Part shown: in pieces, positions 37,877-45,816 of the stretch | Position numbering within the stretch: the stretch's first letter is position 1 | How the letters are laid out: each line of letters starts with the position of its first letter | Source: Mogibacterium sp. | Lineage (GTDB): Bacteria; Bacillota; Clostridia; Peptostreptococcales; Anaerovoracaceae | Length of the DNA stretch: 64,000 bases | Assembly (NCBI GenBank): GCA_017431685.1 | Contig: JAFRKO010000037.1 | Span: 1-64,000 of the forward strand | Reading direction: 5' to 3' | Notes under the pieces: generated by a model | Seen by the model: the letters and a program-made list of their open reading frames with translations, nothing else | Databases searched by the model: none | Told to the model about the DNA's origin: nothing | Made by a program: the position numbers and the translations under genes

Positions 37877-38887
37877 TTAATCAGCAAACTCCTCGCTGCT
37901 TGCAATCGCTTCAGCGATCATTCCCGTTATATCATTGTCCACATAGTCGACAGCTCTGTGGATAGCATAATAAACCTCAGTTGCTTTTGAATTTCCGTGT
38001 ATCTTGAGTACTGCGCCCTTAAGGCCGAGTATCGGTGCTCCGCCTGCGTCAGAATAGTCAAAGACCTCTTTGATTTCTTTTATCTTGCTGTATGCCAGCA
38101 TAGCTCCGGCCTTTGCAATGAATCCTTCTGTAAGTTTACGCTTGAACTCTCCCATGATGGCAAGGCTCATGCCTTCACTGCTCTTCAGATAGATGTTTCC
38201 GCTGAATCCGTCGGTAACCACTACATCAGTTTCTCCGAAGATAACATCACGCGCCTCAATGTTTCCCTTGAAGTTCAGCCCGCTGTCCTTGAGCATATTG
38301 AACGCAGTCTTGTGCAGGTCATCACCCTTTCCTTCTTCTGCGCCGACATTCAGCAACCTTACAACAGGTGCTTCATTTCCGGTGATTCCCTTCACGAAAA
38401 TGCTGCCCATAATTCCGTACTGGTAAATGTATTCAGGCTTTGCTTCTACACTTGCTCCACAGTCGAGAAGCAGTGTAACGCCCTCTCTGCCGGCACGCGG
38501 GAACCATGCGGCTATAGCAGGTCTTTTAATTCCTTTAATGCGGCCGAGTATAAGAAGGCCTCCTGCAAGAAGAGCGCCTGTGCTTCCGCCCGAAATAAAG
38601 ATATCCGCTTCACCTGTTTTCAGCATGTTCATACCTTTAACAATGGTCGAATCCTTCTTCTTTCTGACAGCCATAGCCGGCGTTTCTTCATTCGTTATGA
38701 CTTCCGTGGCATCGATGACCTCAATATTGTCACCTTTCCACCTGTTCTCTCTGAGCTGCTCACTAATGACATCTTCCGGTCCGATAATAGCAACTGTCTC
38801 GCTTATTTCTGACGCTGCCCTGATCGCTCCTTTAACTATCTCTTCAGGAGCAAAATCGCCGCCCATTCCATCTATCAAGATCTTCAT
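37877..38887 (-). CDS. plsX: Phosphate acyltransferase PlsX
   Basis: A 336-residue soluble enzyme that makes acyl-phosphate from acyl-ACP, feeding PlsY. It starts MKILIDGMGGDFAP, typical of the family. Conserved ISGGSTGALLAGG and VTDGFSGNIYLKSSEG motifs are present. AGGAGGTAACTT-type ribosome binding sequence precedes the ATG. It is the first gene of a long operon running through rnc, smc, ftsY, der, plsY, gpsA, miaB and cls. Confidence 0.95.
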   Translation of the reverse strand: MKILIDGMGGDFAPEEIVKGAIRAASEISETVAIIGPEDVISEQLRENRWKGDNIEVIDATEVITNEETPAMAVRKKKDSTIVKGMNMLKTGEADIFISGGSTGALLAGGLLILGRIKGIKRPAIAAWFPRAGREGVTLLLDCGASVEAKPEYIYQYGIMGSIFVKGITGNEAPVVRLLNVGAEEGKGDDLHKTAFNMLKDSGLNFKGNIEARDVIFGETDVVVTDGFSGNIYLKSSEGMSLAIMGEFKRKLTEGFIAKAGAMLAYSKIKEIKEVFDYSDAGGAPILGLKGAVLKIHGNSKATEVYYAIHRAVDYVDNDITGMIAEAIASSEEFAD

Positions 38888-38970
38888 AAGTTACCTCCGA
38901 AAACCCATTCTTCAGTGCAAATGCACATAGTTATCTATCAAATCATATTCATTACATAAATAATCAATGT

Positions 38971-38979
38971 ATTATATCA
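38971..38979 (-). promoter_or_regulatory. Extended -10 promoter of the plsX operon
   Basis: TATAAT (38971-38976) preceded by TGA forms an extended -10 on the minus strand; no good -35 is present. The predicted leader is about 75 nt. No FapR-type operator was recognised. Confidence 0.55.
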
Positions 38980-39027
38980 TAAAATAGCTTTACAGGCTTC
39001 TGATTTTGTCGTTGTACACAATATAAA

Positions 39028-39047
39028 ACGGAGCATTTATGCTCCGT
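39028..39047 (-). terminator. Terminator of rlmN
   Basis: The 20-nt hairpin has a 9-bp stem, ACGGAGCAT paired with ATGCTCCGT, and a 2-nt loop. On the minus strand it is followed by TTTATATTG. It lies about 25 nt after the rlmN stop. Confidence 0.8.
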
Positions 39048-39071
39048 ATACTGTATATAGATTTTTACAAA

Positions 39072-40103
39072 TTATCTGTTTCTTCTTAGCTGGCCGCAGG
39101 CAGCATCTATGTCGCTTCCGAGAGTTCTTCTTACGGTAACGGCCACGCCGTTGTTCTCCAGTATCCTTTTGAAAGCAGCAACACTCTTTCCATTGGCTGT
39201 TTTGTACTCTCTGCCTCTGACTTCATTCAGCGGTATGAGATTAACATGTGACAGCCACCCTTTCATTTCTGATGCCAGTTCTTTTGCGCATGCAGCGCTG
39301 TCATTCACACCATTAATAACCGCATATTCAAAGGTTATACGCCGACCCGTAAGCTCCGTATACTCCCTGCATGCTTTCATAAGCTCATAATAGTCATATC
39401 TTCTGGCTACAGGCATAGTCAGCTCTCTGAGTTTCTGATTGGAAGCATGAAGCGATACTGCAAGATTAACCTGCGGAAAGTCAATTGCGAATTGTCTTAT
39501 CTTAGGAATAATTCCGCATGTCGATACAGTTATATTGCGCAGTCCCAGATTATATCCTTTTTTATCGTGTATGAGTCGGATAAAGCGCGACAGCCCGTCA
39601 TAATTGTCAAAAGGCTCACCCATTCCCATAACAACAACGTGTCCGATATCTTCTCCTGTGAGATTTCTCATTGCGAGCACCTGGGCAAGCATCTCGCCTC
39701 CTGTAAGACTTCTGTCCAGGCCGTCCATAGTAGAGGCACAGAAGGTGCACCCCATACGGCACCCTGACTGTGACGATATGCAAATTGAATTTCCATATTC
39801 ATACTTCATAAAAACAGACTCCACCTGGGTGCCGTCAGCGAACTCAAAAAGACACTTTACAGTACCGTCCCTTGATTCCTGTCTTCGCACCGCTTCAGGT
39901 AAACCTATGTAGAAGGTTTCTGCAAGTCCCGTCCTCAATGCTGCGGGTACGTTTTTCATTTCATCGAAGCCTGCAGCGCCTTTTGCAAGCCAGCCGAATA
40001 TCTGCGCCGCTCTGAACTTCTTTTCACCCAGTTCTGCAGCAACGGTCTCAAGCTCTTCAGGCATGTAATCCAGAATATTGTTTTTGTGTTCTTCTGTCCT
40101 CAT
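39072..40103 (-). CDS. rlmN: Dual-specificity 23S rRNA (A2503)/tRNA (A37) methyltransferase RlmN
   Basis: A 343-residue radical-SAM enzyme that adds C2-methyl to A2503 of 23S rRNA and A37 of some tRNAs. The cluster motif C-x3-C-x2-C reads SGCRMGCTFCAS near residue 118. Conserved GMGEPFDNYD and the mechanism-critical C-terminal cysteine (SDIDAACGQLR) are intact. I chose the ATG at 40103; an in-frame TTG at 40112 is possible. The gene begins at the tail of the ileS terminator, so transcription may depend on read-through. Confidence 0.93.
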   Translation of the reverse strand: MRTEEHKNNILDYMPEELETVAAELGEKKFRAAQIFGWLAKGAAGFDEMKNVPAALRTGLAETFYIGLPEAVRRQESRDGTVKCLFEFADGTQVESVFMKYEYGNSICISSQSGCRMGCTFCASTMDGLDRSLTGGEMLAQVLAMRNLTGEDIGHVVVMGMGEPFDNYDGLSRFIRLIHDKKGYNLGLRNITVSTCGIIPKIRQFAIDFPQVNLAVSLHASNQKLRELTMPVARRYDYYELMKACREYTELTGRRITFEYAVINGVNDSAACAKELASEMKGWLSHVNLIPLNEVRGREYKTANGKSVAAFKRILENNGVAVTVRRTLGSDIDAACGQLRRNR

Positions 40104-40111
40104 ATTTTCCA

Positions 40112-40151
40112 AAAAACAGTTGCCTGCGTCCGTATATCGTCCACAGGCAAC
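40112..40151 (-). terminator. Terminator of ileS, directly before rlmN
   Basis: On the minus strand GTTGCCTG (40144-40151) pairs with CAGGCAAC (40119-40126) around a 17-nt loop, followed by TGTTTTTT. The rlmN start lies only a few bases beyond. Confidence 0.75.
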
Positions 40152-40161
40152 AATCAGATTT

Positions 40162-43100
40162 TTATTTTATTCTCTCTACAGCGAGACCGGTCTTGTGGCC
40201 ATTGATATCAAATGCAGGGAGATCTTCCTTTTCTTCGATGCTGACTGCGATAGTCTCATCCATGATGAAATCCCTGGCTCCCTCTACAGCAGCTTTGATC
40301 TCATCATCTGCAGCCATATAGATCTTTATCTCATCCATCATCTCGAAGTCAGCCTGCTTACGTAGCTGCTGGATCTTTGAGATTACCTCGCGTACGTAAC
40401 CCTGTTCAATAAGCTCAGGTGTAAGTGTCGTGTCGAGAATCGTGAACACGTTGTTGTCCATACCTACAACGAATCCTTCCTTGGAGGAGATTCTTACATC
40501 TACGAGGTCTTCTGTGATCTCGTAATCCTGTCCGCCAAGTGTCATTGTCACAGGGCCTGCGTTGAGCGCAGCGATCATTTCCTTGGCATCTGCCTGTGCG
40601 AGCTTGCCTCCGAATTCCTTGACATTCCTGCCAAGAACAGGACCTGCGGCTCTGAAGTTAGGCTTGATACTGAAATCCATGTACTTGTCGAGCTCATCCT
40701 CGAACTGTACCTCGTGAACGTTGAGCTCTTCCTTGATAAGATCTGTGAGGTCGCTGATCACATCTCTGTAGCTTCCATCTACGATGACCTTGCTTAGAGG
40801 CTGACGAACTTTGAGCTTCTCCTGCTCTCTGGTGCTGCGTCCGAGATTGACCAGGATCTTTACGAGATCCATTCTTTCCTCAGTGCGGTCATCAATGAGG
40901 CTGTCGTCTGCTTCAGGATAATAAGCGACGTGTACTGTAGTCTCGCCGGTAAGCTTTGTGTAGATCTCGTCTGAAATGAATGGCGCGATCGGAGCCATCA
41001 TTTTGGCAACGCCTGTCAGCACTTCGTAAGTCGTTGCGTATGCAGATCTCTTGTCGACTGTCATGCTGTCTCCTTCACCTTCAGCGAAAAATCTTCTTCT
41101 GGCTCTTCTGATGTACCAGTTGGAGAGGTCGCCGTCAATGAATTCGCCGATAGCCCTCACAGTCCTCATGTGATCGTATTCGTCCATAGCTTCTATGGTT
41201 GTTTTGATGAGTCTGTTGTATTTGGAGATTATCCATCTGTCCAGCTCAGGTCTCTCATCATAAGGCACGTTGAGATGCTTCTTCTCTACCTTGTCAATGT
41301 TTGCATAGAGGCAGAAGAAATTGTATGTGTTTCTGAGAGTGCTGAACACCTTGCTGATAACTTCCCTTATACCATCCTCGTCAAATTTGGTCGGAGTCCA
41401 TGCAGGTGATCCGTAGAGCAGATACCATCTGACTGCATCTGTGCCGTACTTGTCCATCATCTCGAACGGATTTACGGTGTTGCCGACGTGCTTCGACATC
41501 TTTTTGCCGTTCTTGTCGAGAATGAGGTCGTTTACGAGTACGTTTTTGTATGGAGCACAGCCCTTTACGATGGTCGATATGGCCATAAGTGAATAGAACC
41601 ATCCTCTGGTCTGGTCAATGCCTTCGCAGATGAAGTCTGCAGGGAACAGTTCTTCATCGAATCTGTCGCTGTTCTCAAACGGATAGTGCCACTGTGCAAA
41701 CGGCATTGCTCCTGAGTCGAACCAGCAGTCCATAACTTCAGGGATCCTGTGCATGCTCTTTCCGCACTCAGGACACTTGATGGTTACATCATCAACGTAC
41801 GGTCTGTGGAGCTCTATGCCCATGTCAATGCTCTGCTCAGCATCGGCTATAAGCTGCTCTCTTGAGCCTACGCAGTGCAGATGTCCGCACTCACATTTCC
41901 AGATAGGTATCGGTGTTCCCCAGTATCTCGATCTGGAAATTGCCCAGTCTTTAACGTCTTCGAGCCAGTTTCCGAATCTCTTCTCGCCTACATATGGCGG
42001 ATACCAGTTGACTGTATTGTTGTTTGCTACAAGCTCGTCTCTGAGCTTTGTCATCTCGATGTACCACGACTTGTTTGCATAGTATACGAGAGGAGTTCCG
42101 CATCTCCAGCAGTGCGGATACGCGTGCTCAAGCTTCTGCTTAGCGTAGATCTTATCGTCCTGTGCGAGGTACTTGATGATATCTACATCGAGGCCGTCTT
42201 CCATGACGAACCTGCCTGCCCATGGTGTCTCTGTGTAGCAGCCTCTCTCGTCTACCGGCTGCATTACTGCAAGGTTATACCTGCGTCCGCAGTTGTAGTC
42301 GTCTTCACCGAATGCAGGTGCTGTATGAACGATTCCGGTACCGTCCTCTGTCGATACGTAGTCCATGCATGTAACGATAAATGCATTCTTGCCCTTTTCA
42401 GGAACGACGAATGGTTCAAGCTGTTCGTAAGTCCAGTACTCCATATCGGAGCCTTTTACCTTTTCAACCACCTCATACTCATCCTTGCCGAAGGTCTTGT
42501 CTGCAAGAGCCTCAGCGACCCAAAGGAGGTTGCCTTCGTTTTCTCCGGACTTCATGAGACACTTGACGTAATCTACATCAGGGCCTACAGTCAGAGCGAT
42601 GTTGGAGGCAAGTGTCCAAGGTGTTGTTGTCCATGCAAGGAAGTACTCGTTGTCATGATCGACACCGGTTCTTCTGAACTTGCATGTGAGTGTGTTTACC
42701 TTAACGTCCTTGTATCCCTGAGCTACCTCATGTGAAGCAAGGCCGGTTCCACAGCGCGGGCAGTATGGAAGGATCTTATATCCCTCATAAACAAGTCCCT
42801 TGTCGAAAGCGTTCTTGATGATCCACCAGCCTGTTTCGATGTAATCGTTCTTATATGTTATATACGGATCTTCCATGTCGGCGAGATAAGCCATTTTCTC
42901 GGACATGTCAGTCCACATCTGTGTATACTTGAATACTGATTCGCGGCACTTCTCGTTGAACTCTTTGATACCGTACTTTTCTATATTCTGCTTGCCGCTG
43001 AAACCGAGCTGCTTTTCTACCTCGATCTCTACAGGCAATCCGTGAGTGTCCCAGCCGCCTTTACGCTTTACCTGGAACCCCCTCATAGTTTTGTATCTGT

Positions 43101-43302
43101 TAACGGAGTCCTTGAGAGTCCTTGCCATCATATGATGGATGCCCGGCTTGCCGTTCGCAGTCGGAGGTCCTTCATAGAAAATGAATGATGGAGCGCCCTC
43201 TCTGGCCTTGACACAAAGGTTGAGCATGTCGAGCTCGTTCCATTTTTTTACCTGTTCCTCCTGATATACGGCAACAGGCTTATCCGAAAGGTTTTCAAAC
43301 AT
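40162..43302 (-). CDS. ileS: Isoleucyl-tRNA synthetase, IleRS2 type with altered HIGH motif
   Basis: A 1046-residue class I synthetase charging tRNA-Ile. Its length, the KMSKH motif (residues 601-605, KKMSKHVGN) and PANFICEGIDQTRGWFYSL-like region (here FPADFICEGIDQTRGWF) place it in the IleRS2 (eukaryote-like, mupirocin-tolerant) group rather than the roughly 930-residue IleRS1. The HIGH signature is not H-x-G-H but G54-I55-H56-H57 (NGKPGIHHMMAR). An editing domain with THGLPVEIEVEK and TTPWTL motifs and a helical C-terminal region are present. GGAG precedes the ATG. No T-box leader is seen in the short upstream gap. It is transcribed alone, with its own promoter and terminator. Confidence 0.94.
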   Translation of the reverse strand: MFENLSDKPVAVYQEEQVKKWNELDMLNLCVKAREGAPSFIFYEGPPTANGKPGIHHMMARTLKDSVNRYKTMRGFQVKRKGGWDTHGLPVEIEVEKQLGFSGKQNIEKYGIKEFNEKCRESVFKYTQMWTDMSEKMAYLADMEDPYITYKNDYIETGWWIIKNAFDKGLVYEGYKILPYCPRCGTGLASHEVAQGYKDVKVNTLTCKFRRTGVDHDNEYFLAWTTTPWTLASNIALTVGPDVDYVKCLMKSGENEGNLLWVAEALADKTFGKDEYEVVEKVKGSDMEYWTYEQLEPFVVPEKGKNAFIVTCMDYVSTEDGTGIVHTAPAFGEDDYNCGRRYNLAVMQPVDERGCYTETPWAGRFVMEDGLDVDIIKYLAQDDKIYAKQKLEHAYPHCWRCGTPLVYYANKSWYIEMTKLRDELVANNNTVNWYPPYVGEKRFGNWLEDVKDWAISRSRYWGTPIPIWKCECGHLHCVGSREQLIADAEQSIDMGIELHRPYVDDVTIKCPECGKSMHRIPEVMDCWFDSGAMPFAQWHYPFENSDRFDEELFPADFICEGIDQTRGWFYSLMAISTIVKGCAPYKNVLVNDLILDKNGKKMSKHVGNTVNPFEMMDKYGTDAVRWYLLYGSPAWTPTKFDEDGIREVISKVFSTLRNTYNFFCLYANIDKVEKKHLNVPYDERPELDRWIISKYNRLIKTTIEAMDEYDHMRTVRAIGEFIDGDLSNWYIRRARRRFFAEGEGDSMTVDKRSAYATTYEVLTGVAKMMAPIAPFISDEIYTKLTGETTVHVAYYPEADDSLIDDRTEERMDLVKILVNLGRSTREQEKLKVRQPLSKVIVDGSYRDVISDLTDLIKEELNVHEVQFEDELDKYMDFSIKPNFRAAGPVLGRNVKEFGGKLAQADAKEMIAALNAGPVTMTLGGQDYEITEDLVDVRISSKEGFVVGMDNNVFTILDTTLTPELIEQGYVREVISKIQQLRKQADFEMMDEIKIYMAADDEIKAAVEGARDFIMDETIAVSIEEKEDLPAFDINGHKTGLAVERIK

Positions 43303-43340
43303 GTTTTAATTCTCCTGTTTCTTGATTTCACAACCTAATT

Positions 43341-43370
43341 ATTTTAACACACCGAAGCTTTGATTTTAAA
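43341..43370 (-). promoter_or_regulatory. Promoter of ileS
   Basis: TTTAAA (43365-43370) and TAAAAT (43341-43346) are 18 nt apart on the minus strand, with TGT before the -10. The leader would be about 30 nt, too short for a T-box. Confidence 0.6.
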
Positions 43371-43434
43371 CTCTTTTAATCAAATAAATGCTTGTTTTTA
43401 CACACTTTTGACCACTTTTACAACCAAGATGCCA

Positions 43435-43463
43435 TTGACCGCCCGCTTATCGGAGTATAGAAT
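43435..43463 (+). promoter_or_regulatory. Promoter of the small membrane protein gene
   Basis: TTGACC (43435-43440) and TAGAAT (43458-43463) are separated by exactly 17 nt, about 26 nt before the ATG at 43489. Confidence 0.65.
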
Positions 43464-43488
43464 AATTTCATCGAAAAAGGAGATGCAT

Positions 43489-43785
43489 ATGCCGCTTATT
43501 ATTCTTGGCCTTCTGGTTGTAATTGGAATAGTGATTTACGCTCTGCTCAGATACGGACAGAGTGAAGAAAAAGACACTCGCACTGTTCGCGAGCGGTATC
43601 CTCATGTCTTCGAAAAGGTCAACCAGACGATCGACAATATGAAGAAGGGTGCAAATTACACCATTATTGACGATGATGACGAAGAAGCCGTTGATGACAA
43701 CGCTGATAACAGTGATGAAGACGGACACACCCTGCACTTTCCCGATGATGCAGAAGTAGAAAAGAGAAAAAGAAATATACATTGA
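43489..43785 (+). CDS. Small single-pass membrane protein with acidic tail, function unknown
   Basis: A 98-residue protein. One N-terminal transmembrane helix (PLIILGLLVVIGIVIYALL, residues 2-20) is followed by a charged segment (RYGQSEEKDTRTVRERYPHVF in outline). A strongly acidic stretch follows (DDDDEEAVDD, about 64-73), and the tail is basic (KRKRN). AAGGAG lies 6 nt before the ATG at 43489; the overlapping ATG at 43483 is too close to that site. It has its own promoter and ends at a bidirectional terminator facing ppk. I do not recognise the family. The topology suggests a membrane-anchored cytoplasmic tail. Confidence 0.75.
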   Translation: MPLIILGLLVVIGIVIYALLRYGQSEEKDTRTVRERYPHVFEKVNQTIDNMKKGANYTIIDDDDEEAVDDNADNSDEDGHTLHFPDDAEVEKRKRNIH

Positions 43786-43821
43786 AAAATGCCGGTCAGT
43801 TAAATCACTGACCGGCATTTT
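43786..43821. terminator. Bidirectional terminator between the small membrane gene and ppk
   Basis: AAAATGCCGGTCAGT (43786-43800) pairs with ACTGACCGGCATTTT (43807-43821) around a 6-nt loop, with A and T tracts on either side. It is one of the strongest hairpins in the window and serves both convergent genes. Confidence 0.9.
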
Positions 43822-45816
43822 TTACATCTTAGGTTTTAAAGCATATGTGCCGTCAGGCAGCATAACACGACCTTTTTCCATGTCACAGTAAACATCGTAC
43901 ATGATCGAACGGATGCGGTCTCTTATTTTGCCGTTTTTAACAGGACATGCCACCTCCACCCTTCTGTCGAGATTCCGTTTCATGAGATCCGCAGACGAGA
44001 TATACATGACCTCGTCAATTCCTGAACCGAATATATATACTCTTGAATGCTCAAGAAATCTGCCGACTTTATTGACAATACATACGTTTTCAGTACAGCC
44101 TTCTATACCCGGCAGAAGACAGCAGATGCCGCGGACGATCATTCGCACCTGACAGCCTGCGCATGAGGCTTCCATCAGTGCCTCGATCATCTCCTCGTCA
44201 GTTAGAGAGTTTATCTTAAAAAATATCTTTCCTGCCTTTCCTTTTTTTATCTCACGCCGGATGAGCTTCATAAGCTCGCTTCGCATGTTCAGAGGTGATA
44301 CGGCAAGAGGCGGATAGCTGCGGTCTTTGTCCAGCACACGTCCCTTGCAGATATCCCTGAACAGTCTTGACACGGCTTTCCCTATCTCCTGATCATATGT
44401 GATAAGTGACAGATCGGTATACTGCCGTGCAGTCTTTTCATTGTAATTCCCTGAAGAGATCTGCGTTATGTAATTTTTTGTACCCGTACCGTCCCCGGAC
44501 TTGCCTTTAAGCACTATCTGACACATTTTGGAATGGACTTTGTACTTATCTGTGCCGTAATACACTTTGCATCCGGCAGCGGAGAGCTTATCTGCCCATG
44601 CGAGATTTCGTTCTTCATCGAATCTTGCACGCAGTTCCATCACAACTCTCACTTTTTTACCGGTCCTTGCGGCATATATGAGATAATCAGCAATTTTTGG
44701 ATTCGATGCCAGACGGTATATTGTTATGCGTATTTCAGTCACATCTGGTGAGAATGAAGCTTCACGGAGAAGCCCCAGAAACAGATCCATTGAGTCATGC
44801 GGATATGATGAAAGAAGATCTCTCTTCTTTATCAAATCAATGACAGTTCCCCGTATGCTTTTAGTCTGATCTGAAGGAACATGCTGTGCATACGTTATGT
44901 CAGGCTTAATTTCCGGAGGAAGTATCTTTTCAAGTTCTTCGACGTATGAAAAGTCAATTCTGGTCGTTGTGAACATCTGACGTTCATCCAGATCAAGGGA
45001 CCTTATCAGGTAAGCTCTGAGCGCTTTTCCCGGACGTCCGTCCGAGATCAGTTTATCAGCCGGGCCGTTTTTTCTGCGCTCCAGTACATCAAGCATCTCA
45101 GCTGCAATATTGGCAGAAGCGGTCCCGCCCGAAACCTCTGCGCTGCGTGCGATATCGATCACATGCAGATCAAGCGGTACAAACGGCACAAACAGAGTGT
45201 CTGCGAACATCTTTATGATGTCTTCCGTCAGCACATATCTCAGCTCCTCTCCCGGCAGGACCTTTATAAGCGGCAGTGAGCGAGGGATGTCAATAAAACC
45301 GAACTTGTCTTCGAGCTCAGCATCAAGGGCAGCTATAATATATGGCTTTTCCTCATCAATAGCCGGAAGCGCCTCGTCTGCATCAAGTATCCTTACTATC
45401 AGATGGTCTTTTATGTCGTCCCTGAAAAAATCGAAGCATCTGCCTCGTTCTTCTTCATTCAGCTGCCAGGATTCAAGTCTGACGACTCCCGCCTCAGCCA
45501 GTTTGCTTTCAACCAGCCCGTAAGCCATATCCTTTTTCATAAGGAGTCCCGGCACCAGATCGAGTATGCGCCTTAGCTGATCAGCAGCTGTCATACCGGA
45601 CTTTTCATCAACAAGATCATCTCCTTCATCGTATTCGCCAAGCAGACTTCCTACTCTGACCTTAAAAAACTCTTCAAGATTTGAAACGAACACAGCGATG
45701 AAACGAAGGCGTTCAAAAAGAGGCACTGTTTCATCCAGTGCCTCTTCGAGCACACGCTCATTGTATCTCAGCCATGAGATCTCTCTGTTTTGCGTGAAGC
45801 CTTCTTCGTAAAGCAT
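43822..45816 (-). CDS. ppk1: Polyphosphate kinase 1
   Basis: A 664-residue enzyme that reversibly polymerises the gamma phosphate of ATP into polyphosphate. Domain order is N, head, C1 and C2. The autophosphorylated histidine is H428 in KVHSKMCQI, and the second active-site histidine is H590 in FLEHSRVYIFG. SSGNYNEKTARQYTDLSL is the conserved stretch after H428. The start ATG directly abuts the pnp stop (TAAATG), so it should be translated with pnp. No exopolyphosphatase gene accompanies it. Confidence 0.93.
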   Translation of the reverse strand: MLYEEGFTQNREISWLRYNERVLEEALDETVPLFERLRFIAVFVSNLEEFFKVRVGSLLGEYDEGDDLVDEKSGMTAADQLRRILDLVPGLLMKKDMAYGLVESKLAEAGVVRLESWQLNEEERGRCFDFFRDDIKDHLIVRILDADEALPAIDEEKPYIIAALDAELEDKFGFIDIPRSLPLIKVLPGEELRYVLTEDIIKMFADTLFVPFVPLDLHVIDIARSAEVSGGTASANIAAEMLDVLERRKNGPADKLISDGRPGKALRAYLIRSLDLDERQMFTTTRIDFSYVEELEKILPPEIKPDITYAQHVPSDQTKSIRGTVIDLIKKRDLLSSYPHDSMDLFLGLLREASFSPDVTEIRITIYRLASNPKIADYLIYAARTGKKVRVVMELRARFDEERNLAWADKLSAAGCKVYYGTDKYKVHSKMCQIVLKGKSGDGTGTKNYITQISSGNYNEKTARQYTDLSLITYDQEIGKAVSRLFRDICKGRVLDKDRSYPPLAVSPLNMRSELMKLIRREIKKGKAGKIFFKINSLTDEEMIEALMEASCAGCQVRMIVRGICCLLPGIEGCTENVCIVNKVGRFLEHSRVYIFGSGIDEVMYISSADLMKRNLDRRVEVACPVKNGKIRDRIRSIMYDVYCDMEKGRVMLPDGTYALKPKM

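Noticed and set aside
43303-43488. T-box riboswitch upstream of ileS
   Set aside because: The predicted leader is only about 30 nt, and no T-box core or antiterminator is visible. The same holds for pheS.
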